Assembly (NCBI RefSeq): GCF_034314105.1
Contig: NZ_JAVIWJ010000001.1
Coordinates: 2,233,501-2,297,500, forward strand
Reading direction: 5' to 3'
DNA: 64,000 bases
Source: Pseudomonas sp. AB6
GTDB lineage: Bacteria; Pseudomonadota; Gammaproteobacteria; Pseudomonadales; Pseudomonadaceae
Position numbers and translations under genes: made by a program
In this document: positions 55,704 to 64,000 of the stretch, piece by piece
How the letters are laid out: the number at the start of each line of letters is the position of its first letter
How positions within the stretch are numbered: position 1 is the stretch's first letter
Notes under the pieces: generated by a model
Databases searched by the model: none
Told to the model about the DNA's origin: nothing
The model's input: the letters and a program-made list of their open reading frames with translations, nothing else

Positions 55704-57946
55704 AACCTGATACCCACATTCGCCCCCCACGGCTGCTCGACGTTATTGCCTTTCATGTAGTCGAAATCAGCGTGTACTTGCAGATTCTTCGACAGCGATA
55801 CCGCCAACCCGACGCCCAGCTCGGCACGCGACCCGAACAGGTCATTGTCGAAACTCGTTTCATTGACCGACACCCTGTTACTGCGTGCGAACTCATGAGC
55901 CACCGCAGCACGAAGGTAAGGTCGGAGCACACCGCCGTCTTTCAGCGCTATGTTACGACCCACGGAGCTACCGACTTTGCCCAAAATCGATTGAGTGCGG
56001 TCGTTCTTGGCTTCCAGACCATTATCGAGGCGGTAGTGATCACCTTGCACCACCACAGCCTCCATCTGCGCGAAGGGTTCAATGAAATAGTCGTCGCCGA
56101 GCTTGATGTGCTTACCGACTTCCACCGAGCCACCGACAGCGGTGTTGTTGTAATCGCCTTCGGCCTTGGTCTGATCACTCATGGCAACCTTCGATTCGTT
56201 TCGAAATTTGTTGAGCTTAAGCACGGCGTCTACGTAGTAACCCTCCTCCGACAACCATGTGCCATAAGCCCCCACGTAGTAGCTGTCAACCTTGCCCGAC
56301 GTTCCATGGCTAAGGTCCAAATCAGTTGTGCTGTAGCCACCCAGCACACCCAACAGTAAGTGGCCATTGCCAATAGGAACGGGGGCATCCGCACCGAACG
56401 ACATTCCGCGTTGTTGCTGTTTATATTTAATACCTGCACCCGTGGCAGCGTCGAAACGGCTGCCATAAGCTCGCATCCATCCCCCGCCTTCCTCGCTGCC
56501 GCGCACTTCACCCATGCGGCTGCGCAACGTCGTCAGCTCGCTCATAAAAACAGTCGGCGCCGCATTAAACAGTGCCAATACGCTTTGGGTCGACGGACTG
56601 ATGGTTTTGCCGGAACCGACGATAAACCAGTCATTGCCCTGTTTTTCCAGCTCGTATGAATACGCACCCAAATCCACCTTCTCGCCCAGCAGGTTAAACT
56701 GCGCATCACCGCCTTCGGTGTGGACGATCTGCAAGGGTTGCAGGTCTGGTGACACCGGTTCGGTGCCAGTGTTTTTTACTGCTAATGTGAAATTACCGTT
56801 GGCCTGACCGTTCACGTTCAACAGGTCACCCAACCCGGCATCAAGATCGATCTTCATGCCAAATACACCGCTCCCGGATAACTGGCCTAACGACAGCGTA
56901 TGAAAGCCATCGAGACCGAATCTAACCTGGCTGCCATCAAGGCTCATGGTCTTGACAGCGTTATCGCCAACCATCTGCCACTGCGCGCCAGAATTGACGG
57001 CTAGATTGTTTCCATTGATCACATCGCCAGTGAGGCTCGCGTTGTTTTGTAGAGTCACATTGAGAGTGCTGGTGTCATCGGCGACCAAATTGCCGGTGAG
57101 AGTGCTGTTATCGACTTTGAGGTTGGCGGTGCTAACGTGTTTGACTTCCAGGAGGTTGCCGTTACCGGACAGTAGAGTGGATTCGTTTTGGACAACTATG
57201 TTAGCTAAACCACCAATGGAAACATTACCACTATGAATAATCTCATCAACTGTGATAGCCGACCCATACGTGCTCTGTACAATAGAGTTATCAATGGTGA
57301 TAGCATCCAACTCCGTACTTCGTCCACCTCCGGGCAACTCCCCAGCCGAGGTCAATAACATTCCGACACTATCACCCAGAACATAACTACCTTCCTTCAA
57401 GATAACTGTACCGCCCTTCACATCTATGCCTATCCCTTTGCCTACACCGCTCTGAATTCCTACAACATCAGTATTGCTCAATTCTAGGTAACCCAACTTC
57501 CCCACCAAAACCCCCTTGCCAACGCCTGATATCTTACTATCGGTTATATATGCTTTTGACGGACCATTTATAATGCCACCCGCACCAAATTCTAACTTAA
57601 GCCCGTCTCCTTTAGAGTTAGAAATAACCGTTCCGCCCGCATTTAGTACGCTGGACCGAAGAATGAGTCCACCAGCGCCATATTGACTGATCGATCCACC
57701 TTTAATATTTATATATGAACTATCAACAGCAACACGTCCAACATCGGCGCCGCTGATATTAAAGGTCGCCCCTCCAGAAACTTGAAAATCGTTCTCGGTT
57801 GATGCACTAATTTCTGTGACGCCCCCCACGATATATTCAGTTTCTGCCCATGCGGCTCCAGCCACCGACATCCCTAAGGCAACTCCCGCCATACTCAAGT
57901 TCAGACGATTCAACTGTCGATTACTTTCCAATATCCATGCTCCCAC
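55694..57946 (-). CDS. classical (type Va) autotransporter
   Basis: A 750-residue autotransporter. The signal is in the first 35 residues (SMAGVALGMSVAGAAWA-E). The passenger (about 36-480) has a repeated pattern of short beta strands with Gly/Asn turns (for example ISASTENDFQVSGGATFNIS, KGGSISQYGAGGLILRSSVL), consistent with a pectin-lyase-like beta helix. The C-terminal 260 residues form the translocator barrel (GGGWMRAYGSRFDAATG to NVGIRLAF, ending in the required Phe). The frame begins with GTG at 57946 and has no nearby ATG with a site; TTG at 57931 has GGGAG at good spacing and may be the true start. Passenger function unknown, adhesin likely. It lies between Ig-repeat genes. Confidence 0.9.
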   Translation of the reverse strand: MGAWILESNRQLNRLNLSMAGVALGMSVAGAAWAETEYIVGGVTEISASTENDFQVSGGATFNISGADVGRVAVDSSYINIKGGSISQYGAGGLILRSSVLNAGGTVISNSKGDGLKLEFGAGGIINGPSKAYITDSKISGVGKGVLVGKLGYLELSNTDVVGIQSGVGKGIGIDVKGGTVILKEGSYVLGDSVGMLLTSAGELPGGGRSTELDAITIDNSIVQSTYGSAITVDEIIHSGNVSIGGLANIVVQNESTLLSGNGNLLEVKHVSTANLKVDNSTLTGNLVADDTSTLNVTLQNNASLTGDVINGNNLAVNSGAQWQMVGDNAVKTMSLDGSQVRFGLDGFHTLSLGQLSGSGVFGMKIDLDAGLGDLLNVNGQANGNFTLAVKNTGTEPVSPDLQPLQIVHTEGGDAQFNLLGEKVDLGAYSYELEKQGNDWFIVGSGKTISPSTQSVLALFNAAPTVFMSELTTLRSRMGEVRGSEEGGGWMRAYGSRFDAATGAGIKYKQQQRGMSFGADAPVPIGNGHLLLGVLGGYSTTDLDLSHGTSGKVDSYYVGAYGTWLSEEGYYVDAVLKLNKFRNESKVAMSDQTKAEGDYNNTAVGGSVEVGKHIKLGDDYFIEPFAQMEAVVVQGDHYRLDNGLEAKNDRTQSILGKVGSSVGRNIALKDGGVLRPYLRAAVAHEFARSNRVSVNETSFDNDLFGSRAELGVGLAVSLSKNLQVHADFDYMKGNNVEQPWGANVGIRLAF

Positions 57947-58541
57947 GCTAAAAAATAGAGTGGGTATTGTCTAAAGTTGTAAACCTCAAATCTCCGCACG
58001 ATATCTATTTAGTGTGTAGGACTTGTCTTGATCTTAGTAATATTTCTCCTACAGACATTTACTTGACGGCGAGGGATTCCTACCTAATGGACATTCTCAG
58101 CATCTGTTAACATTAGATTTTAATCGGATAATCGAATTTTACGATGGGCAACATCTACCAACTACGGCGGAGCGGATCAATCAGTGCTTTTTCGGCACAG
58201 AAAAAATTCTGTGCAGCTCGGTGATTATTACAAAAATAAAAAATGAAAATAATCAGCGCATTAATGCAGGACAAGTCTTATATCCAAGTAATACTATTCC
58301 GACAATCAAAATATTATATATAAAATATAATATTTATTTACCACCCCCTATTGACACAAAGGACGACTTACGATTAGTTCAACCACAGATAGAGAAACCC
58401 TCTACCTGATAGTATTTTTCAAACCTTGGACAATATTTGGCCAAACGTTAATTTGTGAAAAATTATCGGTCTTTTATTGCCAATTAAAAAGTAACGAACA
58501 TTTAAAAAACCTAATGTCGTCTTTAAACCTGGAGAACTACC
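57947..58541. promoter_or_regulatory. long A+T-rich divergent promoter region
   Basis: This 595-base gap lies between the autotransporter and the five-repeat gene. It holds two perfect inverted repeats: GCACAGAA-AAAA-TTCTGTGC (58195-58214) and an all-A/T 11-bp pair AAATATTATAT / ATATAATATTT (58309-58335). The block near 58215-58345 is extremely A+T-rich, the kind of DNA bound by H-NS-like MvaT/MvaU silencers in Pseudomonas. An open frame of 62 codons at 58221-58409 lies inside the A+T block and I do not accept it as a gene. Confidence 0.55.
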
Positions 58542-60401
58542 ATGTGTACATCACACCCGCGCTCATTAATAACTCGCAAACGAAACCGTCCACGGGCATT
58601 GAATGCCCCGGTTATACCGTTGTCTGATCCCATCGATGGACTATTGACGCTTGATGACCTACAAAACCCCATTGTTGCAACTTTGGTCGTTTGGGACGAA
58701 GCCTTACCTGGAGACACATACCAACTGTTATGGAATGAAATCCCTACGGGACAAATCAAAAAAATTGCCGAGAATGAGGAACCCGGCGCTTCAATTTTTC
58801 TCAACGTCCCCGCAGCTCTTTTGGTTAACGACGGACGGTATGCTGTTGCTTATCAAGCCAAAAACTCGGGAGGGGGCCTAAGTAACGACTCTGACCCCAC
58901 CCAGATCATTGTCGACAGAACCGCGCCAGGTGGCAGACTGCTGGCCGGGCTGGTATTCCCGTCAGTTATCAATGACGGTGTACTAACTTCTGCCGAATTG
59001 TCAGCTTTGGGCGATGTATTAAACACGAAGGTGCCTGGGTATACCGGCATAGCGTGGGGCGACTATATTCAAACGTTTTGGGGGGAGAAAGCTGGCCCGA
59101 CGCATACGGTAATGGAAGATGAAGTCACTATGGATGAGGTGATGATCGACTTTAACCGAGCATTTTTGGAGAGTGTTGGCGATGTTACAGAGCCTGTACA
59201 CTACATTATCACCGACCGTGCTGGAAACGTATCGATTAAATCCCAGACAAAAACATTTAGCCTGCTTCTAACACCCGTACCAAACAACTTCCCTGCGCCA
59301 CTCTGCGAACAAGCAGAAGACGGTGTGATTGATGACGCGGACGCACGCGCCAATGTAGCCGTGAGTATTTCTAAATATCCCGATGCTCAATCCGGCGACA
59401 AAGTGACCCTGTACTGGGGTAATATTGCTTTGCCAGAAGCTGAGCTAAAGCCTGGCGATGAATCACAAGAGCCAATCTTTGATATCAATGTTCGTTATTC
59501 AACTATTGCACTGTCTGGGGATGGAGAGGTCGCGCTTCGTTATGAAGTCTTGCGCAATAATATTTTGATCGGTAGCTCTACTGAGCTAATGGTAAATGTC
59601 AATTTGAAATTACCAGGCCCCGTTGACCCGGACCCGGAAACCCCAGAAAATGAGAATCTCGATCTACCGATAATCCGAGGAACCAGCAGTAACGCTAATA
59701 ACGATGACAACGTAATTGATGAAGAAGATTTTTTACTAGAGGCAAAAGCCGTCATTGGCTGGAAGAGTGATTTCGTAATAAGCGACCAAGTCCACTTATT
59801 CTGGGGTTCACAACCAACACCGATTACATTCCAGATAAAAACCATCGATCTAAACAAGGATATTACGCTAACCATCCCCAATGAAGTAATGGCTGCCGAG
59901 GGATCAGGCGAGGCGATCAAAGTTTACTATACCGTCAGTCATGACGGTAACCCAAACATATCCAAATCCTTCGCCCAATCAGTCGAAGTTCGATCCGAGG
60001 GCGATTTACCTGGCGGCGAAGTTGGCTTATCTCAGCCAGTGTATACAAGTGCCAATGAAAATAACGCTATCAGCCCGGTTTTAAGTCCTGACGGTACTCC
60101 CATTTTCATTGCTCCCTACGAAAATATCGAGAAATACCCTCGCGTCACCCTGGTGTTTCATGGGTACAACGCAGCCAACGGAAGCACACCTGTACCGGGC
60201 GCAAGTCTAGAGGAGACGCATACACTAGACGTTGACGAAATTGTCAACGGTTATAGCTTCCGCGTTCCAGATACCAAGTTACGGTTAATTTGTACAGGCC
60301 ATGCAGAAGCTTATTACAAAGTCGATGGTCCTAACGGTCCGGTGAATTCCAGAACCGCGTCGGTTTTGATTCGAATGGCCATCCCTGGCGTAGGCTGCTG
60401 A
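58542..60401 (+). CDS. leaderless five-repeat Ig-like protein
   Basis: A 619-residue protein without signal peptide. Five Ig-like units lie at about residues 22-125, 129-240, 247-354, 373-484 and 495-612. Each unit has a (G)D-x-(V/I)-x-L-x-W-x-G-type strand (DTYQLLWNEIPTG, DKVTLYWGNIALP, DQVHLFWGSQPTP; the last, PRVTLVFHGYNA, is looser) and an end strand such as VALRYEVLRN or IKVYYTVSHDG. Repeats 1-2 match the 53891 protein closely (VDRTAPGGRLLAGLVFP; ITDRAGNVSI), and repeat 3 matches the 54966 protein. The N-terminus is Arg-rich (RSLITRKRNRPR). GGAGAAC precedes the ATG. Probably a binding or structural protein; how it leaves the cell, if it does, is unclear. Confidence 0.82.
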   Translation: MCTSHPRSLITRKRNRPRALNAPVIPLSDPIDGLLTLDDLQNPIVATLVVWDEALPGDTYQLLWNEIPTGQIKKIAENEEPGASIFLNVPAALLVNDGRYAVAYQAKNSGGGLSNDSDPTQIIVDRTAPGGRLLAGLVFPSVINDGVLTSAELSALGDVLNTKVPGYTGIAWGDYIQTFWGEKAGPTHTVMEDEVTMDEVMIDFNRAFLESVGDVTEPVHYIITDRAGNVSIKSQTKTFSLLLTPVPNNFPAPLCEQAEDGVIDDADARANVAVSISKYPDAQSGDKVTLYWGNIALPEAELKPGDESQEPIFDINVRYSTIALSGDGEVALRYEVLRNNILIGSSTELMVNVNLKLPGPVDPDPETPENENLDLPIIRGTSSNANNDDNVIDEEDFLLEAKAVIGWKSDFVISDQVHLFWGSQPTPITFQIKTIDLNKDITLTIPNEVMAAEGSGEAIKVYYTVSHDGNPNISKSFAQSVEVRSEGDLPGGEVGLSQPVYTSANENNAISPVLSPDGTPIFIAPYENIEKYPRVTLVFHGYNAANGSTPVPGASLEETHTLDVDEIVNGYSFRVPDTKLRLICTGHAEAYYKVDGPNGPVNSRTASVLIRMAIPGVGC

Positions 60402-60465
60402 TGTAATGAACTGGGCGAGTCCTAACGGCTCGCCCTCTAATGAATTAATAAAACCGGAAAACATA

Positions 60466-63126
60466 ATGACAAATTTTTTAAAAACCTTACTCCCTGCGCC
60501 CTCTATGCAAAACCTTCATGATCCTAGTGGTATAGGTTATGCGGATACACTTGACCCCAGAGTACCTCTTCTCGTAAAAGTAGGACCTTACTCAGGCATG
60601 GCGGTGGGTGATGTCATCGATCTATATTGCGATAGCATCCCTGTTTTAAACTATACGATCAAAGATGGAGATCTCATCCCTGAAACGCCGTCACATATTG
60701 TATTGGGACTGGATCAGCAGTACATTCGTCCTGAGCAGATAACCCTACTTTACGAAGTGACCGAACCTATTGGCGGGTTAAAAAATACATCCCACCCTGC
60801 CACCATCAGAGTTAAGTTGACATTACCCGGTGGGACTGACATTAACCCGGTCACACCGTGGGAAAACGAAGCCCTGATCAAAGTGGTTATTTCACCGCCA
60901 GGTATTATCAATTCGACCAAAGGTGTAAGCGTTACTATTGCGCCGTATCACAATATGGAATTAGGCGACAGAATTACACTTTCGTGGAACGGTGAATTCG
61001 TCAAGTATGAATTGAGTCTTGAATCCGAGATTGGCAAACCCGTCGTACTCCCCATTGCCAAGGACATCATTGATGCCGCTGGCGATTCCGACATGTTAGA
61101 AGTACGTTATGAACTTCGCGACGTTGTAAACAATTGGTCGCGCTGGTCTCTTCCCACTTACGTCGAAGTCGAAGTCGGCAACTCGACTTTGCCCGCCCCA
61201 GTCGCGCCACAGGCCCTGAATATGGAATTGGATCTGGTGACTCTGGCCGGTGCCGACGTACAGGCACTGGTGCTGTCTTATCCGGGTATCAATGCCACGG
61301 ATGAAATCACACTAACTCTCGAACGCAGCACGGCTGAAGGCATGGGGCTGGAACCTTATGTCTCGAAAAAGGCAGTAGGGACGTCAGTCGGATTTGTGCA
61401 GTTCTTGATTCCGAATGAACAATTCGAGCCGATTGCCCAAGGTCGCGCGCGGCTTAAATATAAGGTTAAGACGGCATCCGGCGATGAGTTGCGTTCCAAA
61501 AGCCTGCCCCTGTCAATCGTCGGAGAAACTCAGGTATTGGCGCCACCGAAGCTACCTGCGGCGGAGCAGAATAACGGCGTGCTTGATCCTACCGCGCACA
61601 ACGTAATCGCTCAGGTGCCGGCCTATTACTTTATGGCTGACGGCAACGATGTCACGTTGGTATGGATGGGCAAGACGGCCAGCGGGGCCAATGTTATCCA
61701 TGAGGAAGTCAAGAATCTCAATAGTGATGACGTCGGGGTGCCGCTGGCGTTTCTGATCCCCGACGAAAAAGTCAGCGCGTTGGCAGGTGGCACGCTAGAG
61801 CTGTATTACACAGTGACTACGTTCGCCCGAGCGTTTTTCAAGTCACCTTCGCTGCATGTTCAAGTGAGCGCAGGTGGAAGCACGCTACTGCCGCCTGCGA
61901 TTGTCGAGGGACTGGGTGCTAACGGTGTACTCGATCCAGCTGACATCGTGTTGGAAGCACTCGTGCGTATTCGACCGTTCGCAGGCATGGCGCCGTTGGA
62001 CAAAGTTATCCTTCATTGGGATGGCACATCCCCGGGCGGGGCATACAGCACAAGCACTACGCTTAACAGCGGAACATCGGGGAAGGAAGTGCTTTTCCGG
62101 GTCAAAAAAATGTATGTGGACGCCAACCTGAACGGCAATGTCAATGTGTCGTACACGGTGGAGCGCGGCACTCAGACGTTCCCCTCGGACGTACTGCTCG
62201 TAAAAGTTGCTGCGCATGGCCCTACTTTGCTCCCCAAACCCACCGTCGCCGGTGTAGATCGAAACGACCTCCTGATCCCGGAAAACATCCCTGATTCCGG
62301 CGTCATCGTGACGGTCCCTCGCTACACCGACATTGATGGCAAAGACAGCATTATTGTGAAGTGGGCAGGCAGTTTTCCCTATACGACCGCGCCTCAGGTA
62401 GCGGGTGACGCGGGAGAGATCGACTTCACATTGCCCAAGTCGTTAGCGGTGGCGAGTGCAGGCAGTGAGGTCAGCGTTAACTACAGCGTCACTCGTGGCG
62501 AAGCCGCGCCGGTTGAGTCACCATCGAAGACCTTTAATGTGCAGGCGCTGGCGCCGCCTTTGAATTTGGGCGCCGACCACGCACTGACACTCGGTGGCTA
62601 TGTAGTATTCGAAGGGCGGCCACCCGCGAATCCGCCAACCAATGCGGTTTACACGCGCGTCGCGGTCGGTGGCCAGCCACCTTACCAATACCAATCCAGT
62701 GCCACTGCGGTTGCGCTTGTGGATAACGATGGCAAGGTTATCGCTGCTGGTAACGGCGTTACGACGATCACGGTTACGGACGCGCTGGGTGCCACGGCTA
62801 GTTACACACTGACCACCTCGGGTGCACGGGTTTTCGTGGGTTTCCAAGATGTACGCAAAGACTTCTATGGCTATCGGGCTTTTTGCGATCAGCAAGGCGT
62901 TCACTCGATGAACGTTGATGACTTCAAACAACTTCGCGCCGTTTATGCAGAGGAAAACCCGTCAGTAGGCCTCCTATTGGGCTGGCATAACGGTTGGGGC
63001 TGGTGGACGAATGAACAAGTATCCAGTGGTTCACTCGGCAACTCTCGCTCCTTCAACCTGGACGGTGGCAGCGTGAACTTGGTGTCGAACAATTTGAAAT
63101 TGAACTGTTTCGGGATTAGAAAGTAA
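60466..63126 (+). CDS. leaderless Ig-like repeat protein with C-terminal two-cysteine cap
   Basis: An 886-residue protein. Six Ig-like units lie at about residues 15-118, 138-237, 240-352, 355-468, 472-582 and 587-692. A Big-type domain follows at 700-788 (NGVTTITVTDALGATASYTL), then a cap at 790-886. The cap has Trp-rich GWHNGWGWWTNEQVSSGS and Cys807 and Cys881, 74 residues apart, next to the end; this recalls the lectin-like tip of intimin/invasin adhesins, an inference only. No signal peptide, anchor or barrel. The start at 60466 has GGAAAAC upstream, 64 bases after the five-repeat gene, so the two form an operon. The first two repeats are more A+T-rich than the later ones, pointing to mosaic origin. 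Confidence 0.8.
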   Translation: MTNFLKTLLPAPSMQNLHDPSGIGYADTLDPRVPLLVKVGPYSGMAVGDVIDLYCDSIPVLNYTIKDGDLIPETPSHIVLGLDQQYIRPEQITLLYEVTEPIGGLKNTSHPATIRVKLTLPGGTDINPVTPWENEALIKVVISPPGIINSTKGVSVTIAPYHNMELGDRITLSWNGEFVKYELSLESEIGKPVVLPIAKDIIDAAGDSDMLEVRYELRDVVNNWSRWSLPTYVEVEVGNSTLPAPVAPQALNMELDLVTLAGADVQALVLSYPGINATDEITLTLERSTAEGMGLEPYVSKKAVGTSVGFVQFLIPNEQFEPIAQGRARLKYKVKTASGDELRSKSLPLSIVGETQVLAPPKLPAAEQNNGVLDPTAHNVIAQVPAYYFMADGNDVTLVWMGKTASGANVIHEEVKNLNSDDVGVPLAFLIPDEKVSALAGGTLELYYTVTTFARAFFKSPSLHVQVSAGGSTLLPPAIVEGLGANGVLDPADIVLEALVRIRPFAGMAPLDKVILHWDGTSPGGAYSTSTTLNSGTSGKEVLFRVKKMYVDANLNGNVNVSYTVERGTQTFPSDVLLVKVAAHGPTLLPKPTVAGVDRNDLLIPENIPDSGVIVTVPRYTDIDGKDSIIVKWAGSFPYTTAPQVAGDAGEIDFTLPKSLAVASAGSEVSVNYSVTRGEAAPVESPSKTFNVQALAPPLNLGADHALTLGGYVVFEGRPPANPPTNAVYTRVAVGGQPPYQYQSSATAVALVDNDGKVIAAGNGVTTITVTDALGATASYTLTTSGARVFVGFQDVRKDFYGYRAFCDQQGVHSMNVDDFKQLRAVYAEENPSVGLLLGWHNGWGWWTNEQVSSGSLGNSRSFNLDGGSVNLVSNNLKLNCFGIRK

Positions 63127-63141
63127 AATCAAGCGCTGTAA

Positions 63142-63170
63142 CAGGTAGGTCCCGGTTTGGGCCCTACCTG
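63142..63170. terminator. hairpin between convergent genes
   Basis: CAGGTAGG and CCTACCTG form a perfect 8-bp stem with an inner CCC / GGG pair, centred in the 68-base gap between the cap-bearing Ig gene and the convergent hydrolase gene. It lacks T-tracts, so its strength is uncertain. Confidence 0.6.
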
Positions 63171-63194
63171 CTCTAAACACGCACCAACAGGTAT

Positions 63195-63887
63195 TTAGCG
63201 GCCCTTTAAAAATGTCTCAACGGCCTGCGCCGCGCTGTCCAAGTGCTCCTCATGAGTAAACCCCGACGACTTCAACGGTTTCAGATCATGATCACCGCTC
63301 GTTAGCCAATAAAGACTGATCAGCGCTGACAACTCATACCCCTCCACTGTCTGGCGATTACCCAGCGCGTCCCGTTCGCCTTGCACGATCAGCGTCGGCG
63401 TTTTCAACCCCGCCAAGTGCGCGACCCGGGGCTTTTGCGGCTTACCCGCGGCATAAAACGGATAGCCCAGGCATACCAACCCATCTACCCCCAACTCATC
63501 AGCCACCAGACTGGCCATTCTGCCGCCCATGGACTTGCCGCCGATGGCCAGGCGGCCAGCGACCTGTGGTCGCACCTGCGTGTAGACCTGCCGCCAACAG
63601 TCAAGTAGCTGCGCTTGCGGGTTGGGCGGGCGCTTGCGGCTATCAACCCGCCGCTGGGCCATGTGGGCGAACTCGAAGCGCAATACGTTGACGCCCCGTG
63701 CTGCAAGGCGTTCAGCGATTCCATTCATGAAATCGCTGTCCATTGGCGCACCCGCTCCGTGAGCCAAAATCAGGGTCGCCATAGGGTCTTCAGCCCGCTT
63801 CGAAGCAGGCGTCCATAACCAACCATTGTTGTACGCCAGTTGCGCGCATTGATCCTCGTCAATACCGGCCCTTTGCCCATTGCTCAT
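63195..63887 (-). CDS. alpha/beta hydrolase of the TEX30/KANL3-like type
   Basis: A 230-residue hydrolase. The oxyanion region is ATLILAHGAGAPMDSDFMN, the nucleophile elbow IGGKSMGGRMAS (Ser), the acid in LIVQGERDALG and the base histidine probably in TSGDHDLKP. The HGAGAPMDSDFM segment is typical of the small family that includes TEX30 and KANL3. I start at 63887 (GCGAGG upstream); the longer frame to 63983 has no support. Substrate unknown. It ends convergent with the cap-bearing Ig gene. The rest of the window to 64000 is upstream sequence. Confidence 0.82.
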   Translation of the reverse strand: MSNGQRAGIDEDQCAQLAYNNGWLWTPASKRAEDPMATLILAHGAGAPMDSDFMNGIAERLAARGVNVLRFEFAHMAQRRVDSRKRPPNPQAQLLDCWRQVYTQVRPQVAGRLAIGGKSMGGRMASLVADELGVDGLVCLGYPFYAAGKPQKPRVAHLAGLKTPTLIVQGERDALGNRQTVEGYELSALISLYWLTSGDHDLKPLKSSGFTHEEHLDSAAQAVETFLKGR

Positions 63888-64000
63888 GCTTGCCTCGCTT
63901 TTGATCAGTCTGAATAACTCGGCGCTATGACCCGGAGCTCTGTTCCGGAGCTCTGTTGCGAACAAAGCAAGATAGGAACACACCTAAATGACTACAACGA

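Noticed and set aside
58221..58409. 62-codon frame in the autotransporter/five-repeat gap
   Set aside because: It lies in extreme A+T-rich DNA that contains perfect inverted repeats, has no ribosome-binding site and a peptide of random composition.

Overview
The window looks like a chromosomal segment of a fluorescens-type Pseudomonas. The evidence is the gene content and order (pdxB, a MATE exporter, tusA, rlmM, acnA, an Aer-like receptor and a PA1571-type small protein lie together; their P. aeruginosa counterparts, apart from pdxB and the MATE gene, also cluster near acnA), a P. aeruginosa-like itaconate cluster, and many typical Pseudomonas REP/REPIN repeats between genes. No tRNA, rRNA, CRISPR array, integrase or insertion sequence was recognised.

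Layout. 0.5-3.1 kb: an ammonia-lyase-fold gene whose MIO-forming triad is replaced, divergent from a LysR regulator. 3.2-5.9 kb: a DUF1652 protein, a GNAT acetyltransferase, and a four-helix membrane protein plus a 24-residue membrane peptide behind a sigma-54-type promoter. 5.9-16 kb: an itaconate catabolic cluster read leftwards (hydratase ich, acyl-CoA dehydrogenase, MmgE/PrpD protein, CoA-transferase ict, citramalyl-CoA lyase ccl, TRAP transporter dctPQM) with a divergent LysR gene. One sequence element occurs both in front of ich and in front of dctP and is a good candidate operator. 16-21.5 kb: a two-component system divergent from a periplasmic methionine-sulfoxide repair operon (Tat-exported MsrB, DipZ-like thiol transporter, exported MsrA). 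21.5-25.7 kb: a DMT exporter with LysR, then arsR-arsB-arsC. 26-31.3 kb: an alpha/beta hydrolase, then a DeoR regulator facing a deoKPX-like sugar operon (ribokinase family, FucP-type permease, DUF4432 epimerase) with a perfect palindromic operator candidate. 31.6-45 kb: a 42-residue membrane protein, a fluoroacetate-dehalogenase-like enzyme with all key residues, MFS and RarD-type transporters, a cyanamide-hydratase-like HD protein, ZapE, a SulP transporter, a dCache chemoreceptor, an ABCB-type exporter, a PA1571-family protein and an orphan zeta-toxin-like P-loop protein. 44.4-53.7 kb: pdxB, MATE exporter, tusA, rlmM, acnA and an aerotaxis receptor with a FliA-type promoter.

53.7-63.1 kb is the least ordinary part. 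Four genes encode leaderless proteins built from the same roughly 105-residue Ig-like unit (1, 2, 5 and at least 6 copies). They surround a classical autotransporter read on the other strand. The two short genes left of the autotransporter match, in order, repeats 1-2 and repeat 3 of the five-repeat protein on its right, so the locus seems to have arisen by duplication. The largest protein ends in a cap with two cysteines about 75 residues apart that resembles an adhesin tip domain. An alpha/beta hydrolase closes the window.

Starts were chosen by Shine-Dalgarno spacing and family N-termini; where this differs from the longest open frame it is stated. All functions are read from motifs and synteny by eye; no database search was possible.
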